Positions 36,091-44,096 of a stretch of DNA of 64,000 bases are shown here, piece after piece (within the stretch, counting starts at the first letter, position 1; every line of letters begins with the position of its first letter). Source of the stretch: Coleofasciculus sp937127375 (GTDB lineage Bacteria; Cyanobacteriota; Cyanobacteriia; Cyanobacteriales; Coleofasciculaceae); NCBI GenBank assembly GCA_040218875.1, contig JAVJQP010000122.1; one strand, written 5' to 3'. The notes below the pieces were generated by a model. It saw only the letters and a program-made list of their open reading frames with translations, was not told the origin of the DNA and did not search any database. The position numbers were made by a program, and so were the translations under genes.

Positions 36091-36270
36091 ATGTACAAAA
36101 ATGAAATTATGGAAGAAATTTACCACTATCGAGAGGAATATGCTCGCTCATTTCACTATGATTTGAGAGCTATTTTTAATGATTTGCAAAAGAAACAAGC
36201 CGCTCACAAAGATAGACTGGTCAAACTGCCAATCCAGCGCTGGTCTAACCAAAAATTTCCTCGTTGCTAA
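36091..36270 (+). CDS. 59-residue putative partner (antitoxin-like) of the PIN protein
   Basis: A short ORF beginning two bases after the PIN stop codon. The product, including IMEEIYHYREEYARSFHYDL and RAIFNDLQKKQAAHKDRLV, resembles small proteins encoded next to this PIN subfamily (pattern E-x-R-x-x-R-x-x-Y/H-A-x-x-F-x-Y-D-L). GAGGGAGAG lies about 10-16 bases before its ATG. It looks intact although the toxin-like partner carries a stop codon. Family assignment is by memory of genomic context and not certain. Confidence 0.65.
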   Translation: MYKNEIMEEIYHYREEYARSFHYDLRAIFNDLQKKQAAHKDRLVKLPIQRWSNQKFPRC

Positions 36271-36275
36271 TGTAC

Positions 36276-36378
36276 TATAGCAATCCTAAATAGGTTGTGG
36301 CAATTTTCAAAACTGAAACCCTTGCTATACCTGGATTTCAAACCGTCCGCTTGTTGCATCCTATTTAGGATTGCTATA
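36276..36378. mobile_element. 103-base MITE-like element with perfect 19-base inverted ends
   Basis: TATAGCAATCCTAAATAGG at the left and its exact complement at the right enclose 65 bases with no ORF. If the outer TA is a target duplication, the ends fit the TA-targeting IS630/Tc1 type. It inserted just after the antitoxin-like gene. Confidence 0.75.
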
Positions 36379-36386
36379 TAGGATCT

Positions 36387-36424
36387 TGTAGGTTGGGTTG
36401 GCGATAGGAAACCCAACACCCTCG
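36387..36424. repeat. GTAGGTTGGGTTG hairpin repeat, copy 2
   Basis: Same arms and same ACCCTCG end as the copy at 35514-35550, with a different loop. The two copies flank the PIN cassette and the MITE. Confidence 0.75.
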
Positions 36425-36522
36425 GAACAAACACAGGGTTTACTCCCAAACGCCTATAGTAGGGGTACGGCATTGCCCATCCGTGTCAACTTAAAACTTT
36501 GTATAACTAGCGCTCACAGTTT

Positions 36523-36606
36523 AGATCCCCCTAAATCCCCCTTCAAAAGGGGGACTTTGATTCCATTTATTATTCCCCCCTTTTTAGGGGGGGCTAGGGG
36601 GGATCT
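36523..36606. repeat. GATCCCCC long inverted repeat
   Basis: AGATCCCCCTAAATCCCCCT on the left and AGGGGGGGCTAGGGGGGATCT on the right form an 84-base imperfect palindrome with an internal AAAGGGGGACTTT segment. A widespread cyanobacterial palindromic type. Confidence 0.8.
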
Positions 36607-36663
36607 CTTATTAAGGCGGATTGATCTGATTGGGTTTGTATTCCAACCGTCATCCGCATACAC

Positions 36664-36819
36664 TTATTTGATGTTAGCGTCCTGTTCAGTTGAGTCCGGA
36701 AATGAACATTCGACGGTAATCTTTAGGTTGCTTTTAGCTGTTCCTTTGGTGACATACGGGACGCCAGCTTCACCACCCAGTTCGATACCAAATTCTAGAG
36801 TGACTTTGTGAGACGGCAT
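36664..36819 (-). CDS. short Trypco1-like (CU044_2847-type) protein or fragment
   Basis: A 51-residue minus-strand ORF: HKVTLEFGIELGGEAGVPYV then TKGTAKSNLKITVECSF. This matches the conserved C-terminal half of the trypsin-co-occurring domain 1 family (pattern V-x-x-E-F-G-I-x-L-x-x-E-A-G-x-x...A-x-x-N-x-x-V-T). Full family members are about twice as long, and the usual N-terminal half is not visible upstream, so this is either a short variant or a remnant. TATAAT occurs about 35 bases upstream. The family is associated with peptidase-containing conflict systems. Confidence 0.5.
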   Translation of the reverse strand: MPSHKVTLEFGIELGGEAGVPYVTKGTAKSNLKITVECSFPDSTEQDANIK

Positions 36820-37078
36820 TATACAATTGTTTAAGCCTAAGGGTAAATCAGTCCCAGATACAGCGCTATTATACTTTTCCGGGCATGGACTACGGCAAGA
36901 TTTTGGGGTTGAAGAAGGCTTTTGAGCCAGCAGTGATGTGAATCCAGAGGGGGAAAACTGGGGATTATCTCTACAGTGGTTACGTCGATTGCTGCTGGCT
37001 GACTCGCTACTTTATGGATTTTTAGTAGGTTTGAGCCTTTCAGTTGTCTTAATTTCCCATTAATCGGGTCGCGCTCAG

Positions 37079-37537
37079 ATGCCAAACCAAGATCCTCGGA
37101 GTATTTCAACTGATTTAGCGCCGTCAACTAGGATTCCCATAGGTACTCGAAGGGGATTGGATGAGCTTAAAGCTCTCCTAGATGCTTCCGAACCGATAAA
37201 TGCTCCTTCAATTAGAAGAGTTGTCATTTCTATTCCAGCCGAACTACCTGATTTCGTTCGTTTACAGGAAGCTGCAACAACTGCTATCCGAGAATTTTTC
37301 TTGATTGCAGATAGTGAGTCATTAAGACTGAATGATAGTGATCCAAGAACAGTACCTGATCTTGAAAGTCCCCAAGGTGTAAGAGCTAGATTGCCCAATG
37401 GTGGAACAATAACTCTGAGAATTAGGAGAGTGAACGAAAATAATCGCCGTAGAGCCATTGGAGAAATTCGCATACGAGATCATCAGATTCCGGGTTACGA
37501 GAAAGTTAACCAGATAGAGTTTGTTACGCAGGTGTAG
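37079..37537 (+). CDS. hypothetical protein
   Basis: A 152-residue ORF with a plausible soluble composition: IRRVVISIPAELPDFVRLQE, ATTAIREFFLIAD and VRARLPNGGTITLRIRRV. The opposite strand carries an overlapping 132-codon ORF, but this frame has the better amino-acid pattern. No ribosome-binding site is obvious and no family is recognised. Its TAG stop lies inside a GTAGGGTGCGTTAGGCG repeat, so the original end may have been overwritten. Confidence 0.5.
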   Translation: MPNQDPRSISTDLAPSTRIPIGTRRGLDELKALLDASEPINAPSIRRVVISIPAELPDFVRLQEAATTAIREFFLIADSESLRLNDSDPRTVPDLESPQGVRARLPNGGTITLRIRRVNENNRRRAIGEIRIRDHQIPGYEKVNQIEFVTQV

Positions 37538-37666
37538 GGTGCGTTAGGCGCATAGTTTTTATTTAGTTTTGTTTCTAACAGAACACCCGTGCGCCGTAAC
37601 GCACCAATTAGAATGGTGTAACGTACCAATTAAAATGGTGCGTTAGCGAAGCGTAACGCACCCTAC
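37533..37666. repeat. GGTGCGTTAGGCG / CGTAACGCACC repeat cluster
   Basis: An element with arms GGTGCGTTAGGCG and CGCCGTAACGCACC (37533-37604) is followed by GGTGCGTTAGCGAAGCG and its complementary arm (37638-37666). The same arms recur in the tandem repeat at 40918-41058. Confidence 0.75.
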
Positions 37667-37707
37667 AAATAGGCGACAACTCTTTGAGACGATCAGCTGA
37701 AAGTTTG

Positions 37708-37908
37708 TCATGATGAGGGAATCGATTGATTCCCATTTGTCGGCTCAATTGTTCGCGGAGAAGGAGTCGATACATCCCGATATAATAACCGATTAAATAT
37801 TTCCTCCAGTTTAGGCGATCGCAGATGCAAATCCCGCTGCGGAAAGGGAATCTCAATATCATAATGGCGCAGACAGGCTTCAATCCGATAGTTGATATCA
37901 CTTGATCA
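37708..37908 (-). pseudogene. C-terminal remnant of an MscS-family channel
   Basis: One minus-strand frame, opening after a stop with no start codon, reads DINYRIEACLRHYDIEIPFP followed by QRDLHLRSPKLEEIFNRLL and a Ser/Pro-rich tail. This is the end of the MscS beta/alpha domain and the Arg-x-Leu-His-Leu-Arg tail typical of cyanobacterial MscS paralogs. Everything upstream is missing. It differs from the intact channel at 20839-22467, so it is not a recent copy of that gene. Confidence 0.7.
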
Positions 37909-37924
37909 GGTACAGCCTCAAGCA

Positions 37925-37958
37925 AGATCCCCGACTTCTCCTACGAAGTCGGGGATCT
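37925..37958. repeat. GATCCCCGACTTC perfect hairpin
   Basis: AGATCCCCGACTTC-TCCTAC-GAAGTCGGGGATCT: a 14-base perfect stem. It sits 27 bases beyond the glucosyltransferase stop codon (minus strand) and may end its transcript. Confidence 0.75.
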
Positions 37959-37985
37959 GTCTGTAGAGCGAAGCCGAAGGGTTGA

Positions 37986-39404
37986 TCAAAACTCAAAACT
38001 TTCCTTCCCTGTCCCCTGATGCACCGTTTTCACCCATTTCAATCGCTTGGGACGCACGGACATGCGAGCGGTTGTAGCTGACATTACCACCATCCAATGC
38101 ATCATATAAAGAACACCGCGCACTGTTTGCAAGACATTGAGAAATAAACTGCCAATTGTCAACGGTTCATCCCGTTGAATCCGACGCAATCCCGTAAACA
38201 TGGCAATGAAAGACAAGGTAAGAGTCAATCCGGTAATCGGACTATACAGAGGTAAACGAGAACGAAGCAGCGCCATTAAACAATCCGGTATAGCCGCCGT
38301 TGGCAATAGGTACTGAATAATTAAAAAAGAGAATAAATCGATGGTTTTGCTCAAACCCAAACGATTACTAGCAATCAGACGCCAGTAGTCTAAATAACGC
38401 TGATATCCCCCCTCTGCCCAACGACTCCGCTGATGCCAGAGGGATAGGGCGCTTGTCACACCTTCCTCATCCACGCCAGGAAATTCCAGAAACCGAATAT
38501 CCCATCTATCCAAATGCAAGCGTATAGTTAAATCCAGATCATCGGTAATCGTTTGCTCATTCCAGCCGCCACAGCGTTCTAATGCCGAACGACGCACAAA
38601 CTGACCATTTCCCCGCAGTTCACCAATCCCACCAATGGCAGTCCGTTGGTTTTGGAAATAGCTATCCAGCGCCATTTCTGCCATCTGTCCTTTTGTCCAG
38701 AAATTCAGAGGCGCATTCGCGATCGCTTTTCGCACTTGTACCGCGCCGACTCTAGACTGGTTAAAGATGGGTAGCACTCGCCGCAGTAGATCTTGAGTGA
38801 CATGAGCATCAGCATCAAAGACACCAATCACCTCCCCTTTGATCAAGGGTAATACCTGATTCAACGCTCCCGATTTACCGCCTGTGGCGTTAGCATCGCG
38901 ATGAAATACGTTTAACTGATCGTATTCTGCCGCCAGTTGCTCTAAAAGGATTGGGGTTTTATCGGTACTGTGATCGTTAATTACCCAGAGTTCGCAGCGT
39001 TCCTGGGGATAATCTAAGTTGCACAGCATCCTTACCAGGTTCTGAATTACCGCCTCTTCATTTTTGGCAGCCACCAGTAAAGACACAAACGGAAAATCAG
39101 CCGGATTCTCCCCCTGTAGCAGTTTCGGCACTCTGATGGGTCGCGCCACTAATACCCGGATCGCCTGAATCCCTAACAGTGCAGTTAACCCAAAGACTAA
39201 CCAATACCCCCAGGACAGCAGATGCAGAGTGATCGTCCCGCCCCAAATCAGGGTTAGCGCCAACGCCGCTTTGCGTCGTCGCCCTTCGAGTCCCTGAAAG
39301 AAAAAGTCGCTTTCAAAATCATCTTCAGACCACTCAGACAGCAGAGAGCTAAGGGGATCAAGCTCACTGCTATGATTATTCTCTGTCCAGGAGTTCTCTG
39401 GCAT
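37986..39404 (-). CDS. mgdA: membrane GT2 glucosyltransferase, sll1377-type (monoglucosyldiacylglycerol synthase)
   Basis: A processive-type GT2 enzyme. Two membrane helices (about 45-85) precede the GT-A domain with VSLLVAAKNEEA, LWVINDHSTDKT, GEVIGVFDADAH (DxD), TITDDLDL (third Asp) and HQRSRWAEGG (QxxRW). Two or three further helices follow (LFSFLIIQYLLPTAAIPDCL, YSPITGLTLTLSFIAMFTGL). Length and the QRSRWAEGGYQRYLDYW block match Synechocystis Sll1377, which makes monoglucosyldiacylglycerol, precursor of the galactolipids of thylakoids. I take the ATG (MPENSWTE); a GTG eight codons earlier is the alternative. It is divergent from the hydroxylase-dehydrogenase fusion. Confidence 0.82.
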   Translation of the reverse strand: MPENSWTENNHSSELDPLSSLLSEWSEDDFESDFFFQGLEGRRRKAALALTLIWGGTITLHLLSWGYWLVFGLTALLGIQAIRVLVARPIRVPKLLQGENPADFPFVSLLVAAKNEEAVIQNLVRMLCNLDYPQERCELWVINDHSTDKTPILLEQLAAEYDQLNVFHRDANATGGKSGALNQVLPLIKGEVIGVFDADAHVTQDLLRRVLPIFNQSRVGAVQVRKAIANAPLNFWTKGQMAEMALDSYFQNQRTAIGGIGELRGNGQFVRRSALERCGGWNEQTITDDLDLTIRLHLDRWDIRFLEFPGVDEEGVTSALSLWHQRSRWAEGGYQRYLDYWRLIASNRLGLSKTIDLFSFLIIQYLLPTAAIPDCLMALLRSRLPLYSPITGLTLTLSFIAMFTGLRRIQRDEPLTIGSLFLNVLQTVRGVLYMMHWMVVMSATTARMSVRPKRLKWVKTVHQGTGKESFEF

Positions 39405-39539
39405 AAGCTCCTTGATTTCTCCACCCACGCAAATTGTATCTAATTGTATCGTATTTCGTTAATTTTTTTATACTTTGAGGAGGATACTCTAGTATTTTAA
39501 CGTTTGCTGGTTCTGCATGGCTGAGGATATAGCGTTTGT

Positions 39540-40766
39540 ATGGTGATATCGTTTTTGAGTACAGCAGCATGGGGACTAGGTTCTGTCCTGTGGGTAGAAC
39601 TAATCCGCGACTTCTATCACGTCTTGTCCCATCATTGGACACCGTTATATCGGTTGCATGTTTGGCATCATCGGGTATTCAAACCAGATTTAACCCCGGT
39701 GAGTGAGCAAATTTATCGCCAAGCCCATTGGTACAATGATTTACCGGAATCCCTGGTCATGTTGCTGTTTAGCCTGGGATTGTGGGGAGTCGCCTATATC
39801 TGGAGTGAACCCCATTGGGCAGCGTTGGCGGGGGTGCTCTATACGTTAAGCTTTTTAGGAAGTGCGATCGCGCGAGGGAGTGGACTCGCTGGTGCCGATG
39901 AATTAACCGACTTAACCCATCGTCCAGGACAATTCTTTAGTCCCCCCTCAAACTGGACAGTCAATCGCCCCTATCATTGGCGACATCACTTTGATAACCA
40001 AAAGGCGTATTATTGTGGCACATTGACCTTCGTCGATAAACTTATGGGTACTGCGCTATCCCTGAAAGGTAAAACAGTAGCCGTTACTGGGGCGTCTGGC
40101 ACATTAGGGCGATCGCTATTGTATCAGTTGCACCAGCGCGGGGCTAAAGTGATCGGGTTAACCTCCAAGTCAGACCCGATTATTTTAACCGCAGCGGGTG
40201 AACCGTTATCCGTGAAAACGATTACCTGGCAAGTGGGACAAGAATCTGAGATTGCGGCTGAGTTAGAATCGGTTGATATTCTGATTCTCAATCATGGAAT
40301 TAACGTTCATGGAGAAAGAACCGCTGACGCGATCGCGAAATCCTACGAGGTGAATACATTCTCCAGTTGGCGGTTACTAGAATTATTTTTGCAGACAGTT
40401 CGCAGCAACCAAGATATTGCCCGCAAGGAAGTCTGGGTGAATACCTCAGAAGCCGAAGTCAGTCCTGCCGTCAGTCCTCTGTATGAATTAAGCAAACGGG
40501 CATTAGGGGATTTCGTCACATTACGCCGTCTCGATGCGCCTTGTGTAATCCGGAAACTGATTTTGGGACCGTTTAAGAGTAATTTGAATCCCATTGGCGT
40601 TATGTCTGCGGATTGGGTGGCAAAACAAATTGTTAATTTAGCGGTGCGAGATGTCCGGAATATTATTGTCACGATTAATCCGCTAACGTTTTTAGCATTT
40701 CCGATTAAAGAGTTTTTTGTCAGTTTATATTTCCGAGTCTTTAGTCACAAGGCGTCAGAATCATAA
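39540..40766 (+). CDS. bifunctional sterol-desaturase-like hydroxylase / short-chain dehydrogenase
   Basis: A 408-residue fusion. Residues 1-180 are a membrane di-iron hydroxylase with His clusters HVWHHRVF and PYHWRHHFDN and further His/Glu positions (HVLSHHW, LPESL). Residues about 182-400 are an SDR with KTVAVTGASGTLGRSLLYQL, LILNHGIN, and YELSK as the catalytic Tyr-x-x-x-Lys. This fixed fusion is known in cyanobacterial genomes under the same name; its substrate is unknown, presumably a lipid that is oxidised and then reduced or dehydrogenated. Adjacency to a glucolipid synthase fits lipid metabolism. Confidence 0.88.
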   Translation: MVISFLSTAAWGLGSVLWVELIRDFYHVLSHHWTPLYRLHVWHHRVFKPDLTPVSEQIYRQAHWYNDLPESLVMLLFSLGLWGVAYIWSEPHWAALAGVLYTLSFLGSAIARGSGLAGADELTDLTHRPGQFFSPPSNWTVNRPYHWRHHFDNQKAYYCGTLTFVDKLMGTALSLKGKTVAVTGASGTLGRSLLYQLHQRGAKVIGLTSKSDPIILTAAGEPLSVKTITWQVGQESEIAAELESVDILILNHGINVHGERTADAIAKSYEVNTFSSWRLLELFLQTVRSNQDIARKEVWVNTSEAEVSPAVSPLYELSKRALGDFVTLRRLDAPCVIRKLILGPFKSNLNPIGVMSADWVAKQIVNLAVRDVRNIIVTINPLTFLAFPIKEFFVSLYFRVFSHKASES

Positions 40767-40807
40767 GGACGTCTCTATTCCTTTTGAAAAAACACCAGTT
40801 AAAGCCG

Positions 40808-40870
40808 TGTAGGGGCGACCCGCTTGGCTAAATTAACAACTGTAGTCCACTCAATTTTGTCGGGTCGCCC
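40808..40870. repeat. GTAGGGGCGACCCGC hairpin element, copy 2
   Basis: Arms TGTAGGGGCGACCCGCTTG and CGGGTCGCCC, with a centre (AATTAACAACTGTAGTCCAC) nearly the same as in the copy at 20252-20318. The whole element, and not only its arms, is conserved. Confidence 0.8.
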
Positions 40871-40930
40871 TTTACTCAATTTCTGCTTGTTGTTTTAGAT
40901 TTGACATAGTATTTCCGTAGGGTGCGTTAG

Positions 40931-41058
40931 GCGTAATTGATAATCATCATGAGCGGGTTAATCTGAATGTCGCCGTAACGCACCATGATGGCAAGGCGTA
41001 ATTGATAGTCATCATGAGCAGGTTAATCTGAATGTCGCCGTAACGCACCATGATGGCA
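40931..41058. repeat. 65-base tandem duplication
   Basis: Two copies, starting GCGTAATTGATA at 40931 and 40996, each with TCATCATGAGC, GGTTAATCTGAATGTCGCCG and CGTAACGCACCATGATGGCA. They differ at only a few bases, suggesting recent duplication. Confidence 0.85.
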
Positions 41059-41108
41059 TCCGAACAAAATACCGTTAAATCGGGCGCACGTCGGTGCGCC
41101 CCTACGGT

Positions 41109-42377
41109 TCAACTATCACGAAAAAGGAAATCACGTAATTGCTTACCAACCGCCTCTAGAGAGAAGCTCATTTCGACTCGATGTCGGGCACGTTTGCCTA
41201 ACTCACGCCGCCAAGCGGGATCGTCGATAACCCGACCCAGAGCCAGTGCTAGGGCAGTTGCGTCTTCGCGAGGGACAACCAGTCCTCCTGATAACTCACC
41301 CTTCTCCAGAATATCAGGTACACCGGGCGCATCAGTTGCCACAACGGGCAAACCACAAGCCATTGCCTCTAAGGGAGCAACCGGGAACCCTTCATGGCGA
41401 GACGGCAGGGTATAAATGTCAGCGGCAGAAAGATAATTGCGGATAGCGGTGCGATCCAGAATGTATTCGTTGATCCAGATTACACCCCGTAACTCCATTT
41501 GGGAGATCTGTTGATGTAATTTATCAGCATCGCTACCGGTACCAACCAGGAGTAGCCGCAAGTCTCGTTCTGGGCGATCGCGACATACCTGTTCCCAAGC
41601 CGTGGTTAGGATATCGAGTCCCTTACGGCGCAGGTCAATTCGTCCATGCCAAACCACCACCTCTGCTTCTGGTGGGATACCTAGGGCGGTTCTGGTGGTC
41701 ACGCGATCGCTCTCATCCCATATACTCAAATCTAAGGGGTTGAAAATCTTGGCTATCTTGCTCAAAGGTACACCATAGCGAGACTGCACTCGCTGGACTT
41801 CCGTCTGGGTAGCGACAATGAAACCCGCGCCAGCTTGCATAGAAAATGGACGCAGGGGACGTTCAAGGCGACTCATCTGGAAGTCTCCCCCCTGAAACGT
41901 GGCAAACACAGGTAAGCCGATTAACTGCCCTAACAGGACACACAGATCAAAGCGGGCATATTCGTATTCTTGGCATAAAATTGCCTGACAGCCTTCCTGG
42001 CGTAGTTCGTGGGCGAGTATCCTCAAGGGCGTGGCTAGGTAAGGGGCGATATCTCGCCGTACTGCTGATAACAGGGCACTAAAACCTCGAACCATGGGGC
42101 GGTGGATGGCGCGATAGCGTTTAGGGGCAGGCAGTACACAAATTGTTGCACCTGTCGGTAAGTGAGTATAGCGTGTCGGTGTACTCACCCGGGCGGAAAC
42201 ACAGAATAATACCGTCCGCACACCAGCCAGTTGCAAGGCGTCGATGTAGCCGAACATCCAGCCACCTGTCATTTCCTGACAGAATCCCTCAAAGGAGACG
42301 CCGATGCTATCGAGAAAATCTTCAATTAGATCACCCCAATGGAGCAATGCGATCGCGGTTTTGGGTTGGGTGTTCAT
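41109..42377 (-). CDS. family 4 glycosyltransferase
   Basis: A GT-B fold retaining glycosyltransferase of 422 residues. The C-terminal half shows EVVVWHGRIDLRRKGLDIL (donor loop), LLLVGTGSDADKL, ADIYTLPSRHEGFPVAPLEAMACGLPVVAT (split here as SRHEGFPVAPLEAMACGLPV) with the E-x7-E pair, and DAPGVPDILEKGE. It likely transfers a sugar from a nucleotide donor to a lipid-linked or peptide acceptor on the cytoplasmic face. It is the last gene of the minus-strand glycan run, 76 bases after the GT-C gene. Confidence 0.9.
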   Translation of the reverse strand: MNTQPKTAIALLHWGDLIEDFLDSIGVSFEGFCQEMTGGWMFGYIDALQLAGVRTVLFCVSARVSTPTRYTHLPTGATICVLPAPKRYRAIHRPMVRGFSALLSAVRRDIAPYLATPLRILAHELRQEGCQAILCQEYEYARFDLCVLLGQLIGLPVFATFQGGDFQMSRLERPLRPFSMQAGAGFIVATQTEVQRVQSRYGVPLSKIAKIFNPLDLSIWDESDRVTTRTALGIPPEAEVVVWHGRIDLRRKGLDILTTAWEQVCRDRPERDLRLLLVGTGSDADKLHQQISQMELRGVIWINEYILDRTAIRNYLSAADIYTLPSRHEGFPVAPLEAMACGLPVVATDAPGVPDILEKGELSGGLVVPREDATALALALGRVIDDPAWRRELGKRARHRVEMSFSLEAVGKQLRDFLFRDS

Positions 42378-42453
42378 TGGGCAAAGCCTCCATTCACGTT
42401 ATCGGCTTTCATCAGGTCAAGCATCAGGGGTAGTAGCACAACTGACAGCACAT

Positions 42454-44076
42454 TCATTCGGAAGCAGGAAGCTGAGTTAGCTTTTCTGGAGTAAGGATGC
42501 GATAAATGAACCAGTCTGGGCTTTCTTGCTTCAGTTCACAGGTGCGTTCGATATGCTCAGCCAGCATTGGGTGATGATTCCAGATCCGCTTTTTATGCCG
42601 ATTAACAATACCCAACCAATCCGCACCCTGATTTTGCAGTTCATGGAAAAGTCTGATCGCTTCTTGGTCATCTTCAGGGAGTTCACCCCAGGCTTTATCG
42701 GGTTTAGCTGGGGGAAATACCCATCCCCGCCTTCGGCTATAGTAAATCGCAACCGGATCGCCCAAATCATTTGCCATGGTAATCACAAGTTCATCGGGTG
42801 GGGATATCTCTCGCAGAGCAAGTCCAAGTGTATAACTTTCTTGAGCGTAGGGATGGTATATCCACCTCAAATTCCAATGAGCAAATCCACCAATGCTCAG
42901 TAGTATGACGACTACAGTTACGAGTGAAGCCGCCGACGCAGAAGGGACTGCACGAGAACGCGCTATTCGGTTGGTCAAGGCTGCGATCGCCATGATTGCA
43001 TTCCCGGCTAGTGCTGCGGCTGCGGGGTTTATCAGGTGAAGGTTCCAAGGATTGCCAACCAGCTCCTTGGCTCCAATCAGGTAATAAATAGCAAAAGCTA
43101 ACATCCACCAATGAAATAACCATGGAGCTTTTTGGGAGTCACCTAAGCGTTGATCAGAGTCCGCTTTTTCATGGGGGGGATGAAGGAATAAACCAAAAAA
43201 CACAAGAACGATTATCGGTTCCGTCCACATCCAGCCATTGAGATGTCGTCCCAGTTGGAGCAAAAAGAATTTTTCGTTGAACCAATTCTCTAATCCATAG
43301 TCCCACAGCCAATTTCCAGAACCTGCAAAATGATAGGGTGGATAGGAAAGGGAAAGATGTCTTGCCCAAAGGTAATACGTGATAACGGGTAAGAGTGTGA
43401 TCACCGCAGCAACACCAATGGTGACTAGCTTCTTTGGATGCAACATCCGCTTGCGATTGAGAATCGTTAGCATTGCATACAGCATGGGAATGCCGATAAT
43501 TAAGCCGGGGATTTTCGTTAAAAAGCCTAAGATACCGAATAAACTTGCAAGTATTAGATAGCGCAGGCGTTCGGTTTGGCTGTAAGCGACTAACATCCAG
43601 ACGCAGGTTGTGACTAGGGCAACCATGGCGGGATCAGGAAGGAATGAGCGTTCAACGAAAACGCTTCCCGGTAACAGCGCCATAACCGCAGCACTGACGA
43701 GGGCATATTCTTCATTCCACACGCGACGGATAAGTTTATAGAGCGCAAAAATACCCCACAAGCCAAACATTACAGCGATACTACGCCCAACCCAATCTTG
43801 TTGACCGACAATTGTATAAAACAGCGCCGCAAGGTAGGTTACGGTTTGAAATTCACGTCCTTGGTAGTTTGGACCAGGACCCGTCCAATTCACCTCTGGG
43901 TAGAAGATATTCCAATTACGGCGGTAGAAGTTTTCCGCCATCATCGCCGTACTAGCCTGTCGCCAACTGAACATATCCGTCAAGGGTTGGCTAATGTGAT
44001 TAAACCGTAGAATTGCTGCGGTAATTAGGATGGCGATGAGAAGATAAGTTGTGGTGTGAGAACCGTTTATTTTCAT
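42454..44076 (-). CDS. GT-C (ArnT/PMT-like, GT39/GT83) membrane glycosyltransferase
   Basis: A 540-residue polytopic membrane protein with about 11-12 helices (for example YLLIAILITAAILRF and LAALFYTIVG). The first external loop carries DMFSWRQAS, in the place of the catalytic Asp of GT-C enzymes, and WVGRSIAVMFGLWG and FVERSFLPDPAM are further conserved blocks. A soluble C-terminal part follows. Such enzymes use polyprenyl-phosphate sugars on the outer face. It lies 20 bases after the AT-rich pair. Confidence 0.85.
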   Translation of the reverse strand: MKINGSHTTTYLLIAILITAAILRFNHISQPLTDMFSWRQASTAMMAENFYRRNWNIFYPEVNWTGPGPNYQGREFQTVTYLAALFYTIVGQQDWVGRSIAVMFGLWGIFALYKLIRRVWNEEYALVSAAVMALLPGSVFVERSFLPDPAMVALVTTCVWMLVAYSQTERLRYLILASLFGILGFLTKIPGLIIGIPMLYAMLTILNRKRMLHPKKLVTIGVAAVITLLPVITYYLWARHLSLSYPPYHFAGSGNWLWDYGLENWFNEKFFLLQLGRHLNGWMWTEPIIVLVFFGLFLHPPHEKADSDQRLGDSQKAPWLFHWWMLAFAIYYLIGAKELVGNPWNLHLINPAAAALAGNAIMAIAALTNRIARSRAVPSASAASLVTVVVILLSIGGFAHWNLRWIYHPYAQESYTLGLALREISPPDELVITMANDLGDPVAIYYSRRRGWVFPPAKPDKAWGELPEDDQEAIRLFHELQNQGADWLGIVNRHKKRIWNHHPMLAEHIERTCELKQESPDWFIYRILTPEKLTQLPASE

Positions 44077-44096
44077 GGCGCGGCTTTGTTATTCAT

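Larger units (their letters stand above)
40767..41108. other. 342-base repeat-only intergenic region
   Basis: Three repeat types in a row and no gene: the GTAGGGGCGACCCGC hairpin (40808-40870), a 65-base tandem duplication containing GCGTTAGG and CGTAACGCACC arms (40918-41058), and the palindrome GGGCGCACGTCGGTGCGCCC (41082-41102) next to the GT4 stop codon. Confidence 0.8.

Noticed and set aside
36398..36811. A 137-codon plus-strand ORF across the GATCCCCC palindrome
   Set aside because: Most of it translates repeat DNA, and the rest is antisense to the Trypco1-like ORF.
37075..37473. A 132-codon minus-strand ORF opposite the 152-residue hypothetical gene
   Set aside because: It has a Ser/Leu-rich, antisense-like composition, and the plus-strand frame gives a more ordinary protein; only one of the two is likely real.
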